Assembly (NCBI GenBank): GCA_017991675.1
Contig: JAGOQB010000004.1
Span: 62,001 to 126,000 of the forward strand
Reading direction: 5' to 3'
Length of the DNA: 64,000 bases
Source: Phenylobacterium sp.
GTDB taxonomy: Bacteria; Pseudomonadota; Alphaproteobacteria; Caulobacterales; Caulobacteraceae
Made by a program: the position numbers and the translations under genes. Shown in pieces: positions 59,212 to 64,000 of the stretch; position 1 is the stretch's first letter, and every line of letters starts with the position of its first letter. The notes beneath the pieces are model-generated. The model saw only the letters and a program-made list of their open reading frames with translations. It made no database searches and was not told the origin of the DNA.

Positions 59212-60048
59212 ATGTCGACCTATGAACTGAAGGATCGCGTCGTCGTCATCACTGGCGGCGCCGGAGGACTGGGCAGGGCCCTGGCGACCGCGTTGCGGGC
59301 GCGCGGCGCCAAGCTCGCCTTGCTGGACATGGACGAACAGGCCTCGGTTGAGGCCGCTCGGCTGATCGGCGCGGCCGACGTCGCCCGCGGCTGGGCGGTC
59401 GACGTGCGCGACTACGCCCGCCTGGAGACGGTCCTGGCCGAGGTCGACGCCCACTTCGGACGCATCGACGTCGTCATCGCGAACGCGGGCGTGGCCATGA
59501 CGCCCGGCCCGTTGAGCGACCTCGACCCGGAGCTTTGGGACTTCGGGGTCGACATCAACCTCAACGGCGTCTTCCGCACCCTGAGAGCGGCCATTCCCCA
59601 TGTCGCGCGCACCGGCGGATACCTGCTGGCGACCTCGTCGATGGCCGCCTTCGTCCACCTCCCGCTGGCCGGCTACTATCCGGCCAGCAAGGCCGCGGTA
59701 TGGGGCCTCTGCAACACCCTGAGAGGCGAACTCGCGCACCAGGGAATCGCCGTCGGCAGCCTGCATCCGACCTTCTTCAAGACGCCCATGCTCGATCGCG
59801 TGCGAGCAGGCGGCCCGAGCGCCAGCCGCGACTACAAGCTCATGCCGATCGAGGTCGTCGTCGCTCAGACGATCCGTGGCATCGAGACCCGCGCCAAGCA
59901 CATCTTCGCGCCGGGAAACATGGGGTTCTTCGCCAGAATGCCGTTCTTCGCCCAGAGCCGGACCGAACGCCGGATGCTGTCGGGATCCTATGTGCGCGAC
60001 TCCATCGCCGCGGCCCGGGCGCGTCGGGCCGAGCGGCCCAACGCCTAG
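59212..60048 (+). CDS. SDR-family oxidoreductase, likely partner of the monooxygenase
   Basis: A 278-residue classical SDR from ATG 59212 (MSTYELKDRVVVITGGAGGLG). NAD motif TGGAGGLGRAL, LLDMD (acidic, favouring NAD), NAG motif VVIANAGVAM and catalytic Ser in LLATSSMAAF with YYPASKAAV. It starts 58 bases after the monooxygenase; the usual pairing is alcohol to ketone (SDR), then ketone to ester (BVMO). A convergent hairpin lies after its stop. Confidence 0.92.
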   Translation: MSTYELKDRVVVITGGAGGLGRALATALRARGAKLALLDMDEQASVEAARLIGAADVARGWAVDVRDYARLETVLAEVDAHFGRIDVVIANAGVAMTPGPLSDLDPELWDFGVDINLNGVFRTLRAAIPHVARTGGYLLATSSMAAFVHLPLAGYYPASKAAVWGLCNTLRGELAHQGIAVGSLHPTFFKTPMLDRVRAGGPSASRDYKLMPIEVVVAQTIRGIETRAKHIFAPGNMGFFARMPFFAQSRTERRMLSGSYVRDSIAAARARRAERPNA

Positions 60049-60062
60049 GTTCAAGATCAAGG

Positions 60063-60096
60063 CTCACGGGGCGCCCGATCATCGGCGCCCCGTGAG
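60063..60096. terminator. Bidirectional hairpin after the SDR gene
   Basis: CTCACGGGGCGCC at 60063-60075 pairs perfectly with GGCGCCCCGTGAG at 60084-60096 around an 8-base loop. It lies between the SDR and the convergent LysE-type gene; no long T-run on either side. Confidence 0.7.
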
Positions 60097-60101
60097 GCGG
60101 C

Positions 60102-60728
60102 TCAGCCCACCAGCGCCCCGTGCAGCAGCGATCCGGCCAGCGCAAGCATCATCAGCCCGACGCCGACGTCCAGCACCCGCCACGCCGCCGGCCGGGCGAA
60201 CACCGGGGCCAGCAGGCGCGCGCCGAACCCCAGGGCCGAGAACCAGGCCAGGCTGGCCAACGCCGCGCCGGCCATGAACGGCGACCGCTCGCCGGGCGAG
60301 AGGCTCGCGCCCACCGCCCCCATCAGCATCACCGTGTCGATGTAGACGTGCGGGTTGAGGAAGGTGAAGGCCGCCGCCCCGCCGATCGCCGCGCCCAGGG
60401 TCAGCGCGGCCTGCTGCTGCACCACCATCGCGGCCGGCTCGGTCGCGCGCCGCAGCGCGCAAACCCCGTACCAGGCGAGGAAGGCCGCCCCGCCCAGGCC
60501 CAGCGCCAGCGACAGGCCCGGAACCATGTGCAGCACCGCGCCCAGGCCGTTCACCCCGGCGACGATCAGCAGCGCGTCGGCCCCGGCGCAGAACAGCACC
60601 AGGGGTCCGACATGCTCGCGCTTCAGCCCCTGGCGCAGGATGAACATGTTCTGTGCGCCGATCGCCATGATCAGGCCGGCGGAGAGGGCGAAGCCCTGGG
60701 TGAAGGCGGGGAGCGAGGCGTCGAGCAT
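60102..60728 (-). CDS. argO: LysE/ArgO-type amino acid exporter
   Basis: Inner-membrane exporter of basic amino acids. A start at ATG 60728 (MLDASLPAFTQGFALSAGLIMAIGAQNMF) gives 208 residues and a normal LysE N-terminus; ATG 60749 adds 7 residues. Family block GAQNMFILRQGLKREHVG and the later FLNPHVYIDTVMLMG with its conserved NPxxY-type motif are present. It is divergent from an ArgP-like regulator, as in E. coli, where ArgP activates argO with arginine. Confidence 0.9.
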   Translation of the reverse strand: MLDASLPAFTQGFALSAGLIMAIGAQNMFILRQGLKREHVGPLVLFCAGADALLIVAGVNGLGAVLHMVPGLSLALGLGGAAFLAWYGVCALRRATEPAAMVVQQQAALTLGAAIGGAAAFTFLNPHVYIDTVMLMGAVGASLSPGERSPFMAGAALASLAWFSALGFGARLLAPVFARPAAWRVLDVGVGLMMLALAGSLLHGALVG

Positions 60729-60754
60729 GCCGCCAAGTGCCCTCGACATGCGAC

Positions 60755-60767
60755 TTAGTCGAACTAA
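60755..60767. promoter_or_regulatory. Short palindrome between argO and argP genes
   Basis: TTAGTCGAACTAA has 5-base arms around CGA and fits the T-N11-A form of LysR-type boxes. It lies in the gap of less than 70 bases between the divergent genes. A further CTAA/TTAG pair follows at about 60772-60787. Confidence 0.5.
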
Positions 60768-60796
60768 AGATACTAAGCTCGAATTAGGACAACTTA

Positions 60797-61684
60797 ATGC
60801 TCGACTACGCCGCGCTGGACGCCCTGGCCGCCGTCGCCCGTGAAGGCAGCTTCGAAAAGGCGGCCGCCCGGCTCGGCGTCACCCCCTCGGCGGTGTCCCA
60901 GCGGGTGAAGGGCCTGGAGGAACGGCTCGGCGCGGTGCTGGTGACGCGCGGCGCCCCGTGCCGGCCCACCGCGATCGGGGCCCAGCTCTGCGCCCACGCC
61001 GAACAGGTCCGGCTTCTGGAACGCGAGCTGACCGCCGATCTGCCGGGCCTGGCCGAAGACGCCGCCGAACCGCCGTCCATCCGTATCGCCGTCAACGCCG
61101 ACAGCATGAGCACCTGGTTTCCAGCCGCCGCCGCGGCGTTCGCACAGCAGGCCGCCGCCACCCTCGACCTGGTGTTCGACGACGAGGCGCACACCGCCGA
61201 ACGCCTGCGCTCGGGCGAGGTGCTGGCCGCCGTCACCGCCGATCCGGTGCCGGTCCAGGGCTGCCGCACCTACGATCTCGCCCCCATGGTCTATGTGGCG
61301 ACCGCCGTCCCGTCGTTCGTGGCCGCCGCTTTCCCGGGCGGCGTCGACGCCGCCAGCCTGCGGCGGGCCCCGACCCTGCGCTTCGACCGCCGCGACCTGC
61401 TCCAGGTGCGCTGGGCGCGCGAGGCGCTGGACCTGGAGCTCGCCGCCCCGGTGCATTGGTCGCCCTCGACCCAGGGCATGCTCGACCTCTGCCTGGCCGG
61501 GCTCGGCTGGGCCATGACCCCGCTCGCCCTGGCCGCGCCGCACCTGGCCAGCGGCCGCCTGGTCGAACTCCTGCCCGGCCGCCGCATCGCGGTCCCGCTC
61601 TACTGGCAGCGGACCCGCCTGGCCGCGCGCCTGCTCGAGCGCCTGACCCAGGCGGTCCTCGCCGCGGGTCGCTCTGGCGATTAG
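60797..61684 (+). CDS. argP: LysR-family regulator, ArgP/IciA type
   Basis: A 295-residue LysR protein: N-terminal HTH (LDYAALDALAAVAREGSFEKAAARLGVTPSAVSQRVKGLEERLGAVLVTRG) and the C-terminal sensor domain. The sequence RLGVTPSAVSQRVKGLEERLG and PTAIGAQL are ArgP-like; divergence from the argO-type gene strengthens the name. Predicted to sense arginine or lysine and activate argO. Its TAG stop interlocks with the stop of the convergent methyltransferase (TTAG 61681-61684). Confidence 0.9.
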   Translation: MLDYAALDALAAVAREGSFEKAAARLGVTPSAVSQRVKGLEERLGAVLVTRGAPCRPTAIGAQLCAHAEQVRLLERELTADLPGLAEDAAEPPSIRIAVNADSMSTWFPAAAAAFAQQAAATLDLVFDDEAHTAERLRSGEVLAAVTADPVPVQGCRTYDLAPMVYVATAVPSFVAAAFPGGVDAASLRRAPTLRFDRRDLLQVRWAREALDLELAAPVHWSPSTQGMLDLCLAGLGWAMTPLALAAPHLASGRLVELLPGRRIAVPLYWQRTRLAARLLERLTQAVLAAGRSGD

Positions 61685-62514
61685 CGCGCGCGCAGCACCG
61701 CGACCGCCTGGGTCGGATTGTCCGCCCGCCCGGGCACGATTTCGAGCACCTCGAACAGCGGCGCGGCCAGGGCCGTGAGATGCTCGGCGGTCGTCCACGA
61801 CGACAGGTAGTTCGAGCCTTCCATCGCGTCGTTCAGCACGATGAACGGCTCGCGTTCCAGTCGCCCGGCGACCTCCGGCGGCCCCCAGGCGCCCGCATAG
61901 CCCTCGTCGTGGAAAGTCAGCAGCGCCAAGCCGCCTGGGCGCAGCACGCGATGGACCTCCGCCAGCCAGGCGCGCACCGCCTTCTCTCGCAAGTGGGTCA
62001 GCACCGAATACGCATAGACGAGGTCCTTGGACTTCGGCGCGAGCGAGGTCGGGGTCTTCAAGCCGTTCAGCAGGTAGCGCCCCGGCAGATGCGCGCTTGT
62101 CCAGTCGACCAGCCGCCGATTGATGTCCGAGCCGGTGAATGCGCCGCCGCCGGCGATCACCTGCGGCGCCAGCCAGCGGGCGATCCGGCCACAGCCGCAG
62201 CCCAGGTCCCAGACCTCCGCCGCCTTGCCGACATCGACGCCGTGCTTGCCGGCCAGGCCGCTGAACATGGCGGCGTGCTCGCGGCCGCCCTGCGAGAACC
62301 ACCGCCCGTCCGAGCTCGCCCCGACCAGCACCAGCAGCTCGGCCGGCGGCATCGGCAGGCCGTCGTCGAACGGCGCGGCCGGCGCCTGGGCCAGCCGCTG
62401 CTCCTGACGCCGATGCAGCACCGTGATCAGGCCGCTGACCTCCAGCGCCCGCTGCAGGTGCGGCCGCAGCCGCAGGCGAACCGCGGCCGGAACCAGTCTG
62501 GCGTAGAGCGTCAT
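61681..62514 (-). CDS. Class I SAM-dependent methyltransferase
   Basis: A 277-residue methyltransferase from ATG 62514 (MTLYARLVPAAVRLRLRPHL); longer frames upstream are low-complexity. SAM motif I is AEVWDLGCGCGRIARWL; the acidic residue after (GSDINRRLVDW), motif IV DLVYAYSVLTHL and motif VI VHRVLRPGGLALLTFHDEG follow. Substrate unknown. Confidence 0.87.
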   Translation of the reverse strand: MTLYARLVPAAVRLRLRPHLQRALEVSGLITVLHRRQEQRLAQAPAAPFDDGLPMPPAELLVLVGASSDGRWFSQGGREHAAMFSGLAGKHGVDVGKAAEVWDLGCGCGRIARWLAPQVIAGGGAFTGSDINRRLVDWTSAHLPGRYLLNGLKTPTSLAPKSKDLVYAYSVLTHLREKAVRAWLAEVHRVLRPGGLALLTFHDEGYAGAWGPPEVAGRLEREPFIVLNDAMEGSNYLSSWTTAEHLTALAAPLFEVLEIVPGRADNPTQAVAVLRAR

Positions 62515-62801
62515 GGCGCCCGGCCTCCCCGCCTGGCCGACCAGCCCCCATGGCCGCGTCCCGGCCAGGGACGCCTTCAGTAACGCTGCAGCCGCCGCCA
62601 CCGCAACTGCGGGTTGGCTGCAACAAGATTTGGTTGAACTGGGGGGCCGGACCGATGTCCAGGCGCCGCCGGCTGGTCGAAACCTGGACAGACCCGCCCC
62701 GAAAGCGCCCCAAACTGCGGCCATCCGCAGCAGGCCCTAAAGGGAACCAAGCTGCGCCTTGGCCGCTTTCCGGCGACAGTACTTACGTCCGGAGCCCGCC
62801 T

Positions 62802-63602
62802 TTGCGCACTCAACAGCTACTCTACGCCGCGGCCGGCGTGGTCATTTTCCTCATGCTTCTGCTGATCGGCTGGGGCCTCAGCCACCGGGGCGATCAGGGC
62901 TCGGCGGCCCGCGGCGCGACCAACTTCGTCGACGCGGTCCAGCGCGCCCAGGCGGCGACCGTCATGCTCACCGTCTCCGGTTCCGACAGCCGGGGCGGCG
63001 GCGCGCCGATGCAGATGGGCTCTGGCTTCGTGGTCAGCGCCGACGGGCTGGTGGTCACCGCCGCCCACGTCACCGGCGGCCTGCCGGTGGTCAATCTGGT
63101 GTTCGCCGACGGCACGGTCGCCCGCGCGGAACTGGCCGGCGCCAACGAGGCCGCCGACGTCGCCGTCTACCGCGCCACCCCCGGCCGCCAGCTCGCCGCC
63201 CTCTCCTTCGGCGACAGCAACCAGGTCAAGGCCGGCCAACCGGTGGTGCTGATGGGCGCGCCCTATGGCCTGGTCGGCACCGCCACCTCGGGCATCATCT
63301 CAGCGGTGAACCGCCAGATCGGCGCGCCGGTGGACGAGGACGATCCCTTCGCCGGCGCGGCGCTCAGCGGACCGGTGAAGGCCTATCTGCAGACCGACGC
63401 GGCCCTGACCGCCGGCGGCTCGGGCGGCCCGCTGCTCAACAGCGCCGGCCAGGTGATCGGCATGGCCAGCGCCCGGGAGTCGCGCGGCGAGCCCGGCGCG
63501 GGCCTGGCCTTCGCCATCCCCGCCAATGTCGTGAAGTCGATCGTCGACGAGGTGAAGGCCGGGCCGCCTCCGGCCGCCGCGCCGGCTATGCGCCAGCCCT
63601 GA
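62802..63602 (+). CDS. Membrane-anchored trypsin-like (HtrA/S1C-type) serine protease
   Basis: A 266-residue protein read from TTG 62802, seven bases after GGAG; no ATG precedes the first helix. It has an N-terminal anchor (LLYAAAGVVIFLMLLLIGWGLS) and a protease domain with His in VVTAAHVTGGLPV, Asp in GANEAADVAVYRA, and Ser in LTAGGSGGPLLNSAGQVIGMAS. No PDZ domain; it ends at the Pro/Ala tail. Likely periplasmic quality control or signalling. The stop lies 17 bases inside the convergent HAD gene. Confidence 0.87.
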   Translation: MRTQQLLYAAAGVVIFLMLLLIGWGLSHRGDQGSAARGATNFVDAVQRAQAATVMLTVSGSDSRGGGAPMQMGSGFVVSADGLVVTAAHVTGGLPVVNLVFADGTVARAELAGANEAADVAVYRATPGRQLAALSFGDSNQVKAGQPVVLMGAPYGLVGTATSGIISAVNRQIGAPVDEDDPFAGAALSGPVKAYLQTDAALTAGGSGGPLLNSAGQVIGMASARESRGEPGAGLAFAIPANVVKSIVDEVKAGPPPAAAPAMRQP

Positions 63603-64000
63603 TCAGCGCTTCGACTTCATGCAGGTCGCGGGCGATGCGGATGCACAGGTCGTGCATCTCCTCGGTCGCATCCAGCAGATCGGGCACCATGATGGTCATC
63701 ATCCCGGCCGCCGCCGCGGCGCGCACGCCGTTGTGGCTATCCTCCAGCGCCAGGCAGTGTTCGGGCGCGATCCCCAGCGCTTCGGCGGCGCGCAGATAGG
63801 GGTCGGGCGCCGGCTTGGCGTTGGCGTAGTCGCCGGCCGCCAGGATGGCGTGGAAGCGCTCCAGCAGGCCGTGCCCGCCGATGTGGTGGTTCACCGACTC
63901 GTGCCCGGACGAGGTGGCGATGGCGCGCGGCAGGGCCATGTCGTCCAGCAGGTCGAGGATCTCGATCACCCCGGCCTTCAGCGCCACCTCGGCGGCGACC
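63586..64000 (-). CDS. HAD-superfamily phosphatase (beta-phosphoglucomutase-like), 5' end outside window
   Basis: The last 138 codons of a HAD hydrolase. Visible are motif II/III-like LPRAIATSSGHESVNHHIGGHGLLERF, the Lys of AAGDYANAKPAPDPYLRAAEALG, and motif IV CLALEDSHNGVRAAAAAGM. The catalytic Asp of motif I is beyond the window edge. The frame stays open to base 64000, so the gene is cut by the window edge. It overlaps the protease gene by 17 bases in convergent orientation. Substrate unknown. Confidence 0.88.
   Translation of the reverse strand, partial: VAAEVALKAGVIEILDLLDDMALPRAIATSSGHESVNHHIGGHGLLERFHAILAAGDYANAKPAPDPYLRAAEALGIAPEHCLALEDSHNGVRAAAAAGMMTIMVPDLLDATEEMHDLCIRIARDLHEVEALIRAGA

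Noticed and set aside
1..64000. CRISPR arrays, rRNA, tRNA, prophage or insertion sequences
   Set aside because: No regularly spaced direct repeats, no rRNA or tRNA-like segments and no transposase or phage structural genes were found on reading.

Overview
The window is high-GC, densely packed chromosomal DNA from an alphaproteobacterium, almost certainly Caulobacterales (Caulobacter/Phenylobacterium-like). The evidence is a Caulobacter-style split flagellar gene set (flgBC-fliE / fliOP; fliL-fliM-DUF6468-motE; flgFGAH) next to dxs, a CtrA-type TTAA-N7-TTAA site and a sigma-54 promoter at flagellar operons, a TonB-dependent receptor, and the dispersed intergenic hairpin repeats common in this group. 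I see no rRNA, tRNA, CRISPR array, prophage or insertion sequence.

Layout. 1-1292: end of an osmoprotectant-type ABC importer. 1342-13710: flagellar region with three transcription units; the fliL operon continues past motE into a 972-aa secreted TPR protein and an outer-membrane beta-barrel protein. 13749-19543: dxs, a polyprenyl synthase, xseB, a histidine phosphatase, a histone-deacetylase-family hydrolase and an acetyltransferase. 19695-23634: a serine-recombinase-like protein that has lost its catalytic residues, a MerC-family membrane protein behind a Zur-like box, an orphan polysaccharide-export-type ATPase, a CoxE-like VWA protein and a TetR regulator. 23687-31330: a trypsin-fold protein, a two-subunit molybdenum hydroxylase (IorAB type), a TonB receptor, an MFS transporter and a small membrane protein.

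31409-41268: mixed metabolism (AhpD-like protein, leucine dehydrogenase, lipoprotein lysophospholipase, uracil-DNA glycosylase, an ECF sigma factor with a coupled membrane protein, acyl-CoA dehydrogenase, thioesterase, GST, NupC transporter). 41468-43035: ohr-ohrR behind a clear OhrR palindrome, then a small gene between two inverted copies of a repeat. 43035-48123: S46 peptidase and a DevCAB-type ABC efflux operon. 48342-55851: a hydroxyacyl-CoA-type SDR, two tandem sugar-cation-symporter paralogues, Mrp ATPase, and hflK-hflC. 55851-64000: acetyltransferase, AraC regulator divergent from a Baeyer-Villiger-type monooxygenase and SDR, an argO-argP-like divergent pair, a methyltransferase, a membrane-anchored HtrA-like protease and the start of a HAD phosphatase.

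The points most worth follow-up are: five copies of two repeat families, each 10-17 bases downstream of a stop codon in the orientation of the gene that ends there; the catalytically dead recombinase; the TPR and beta-barrel extension of the fliL operon; and the Zur-like box that moves the start of the MerC-like gene to a TTG.
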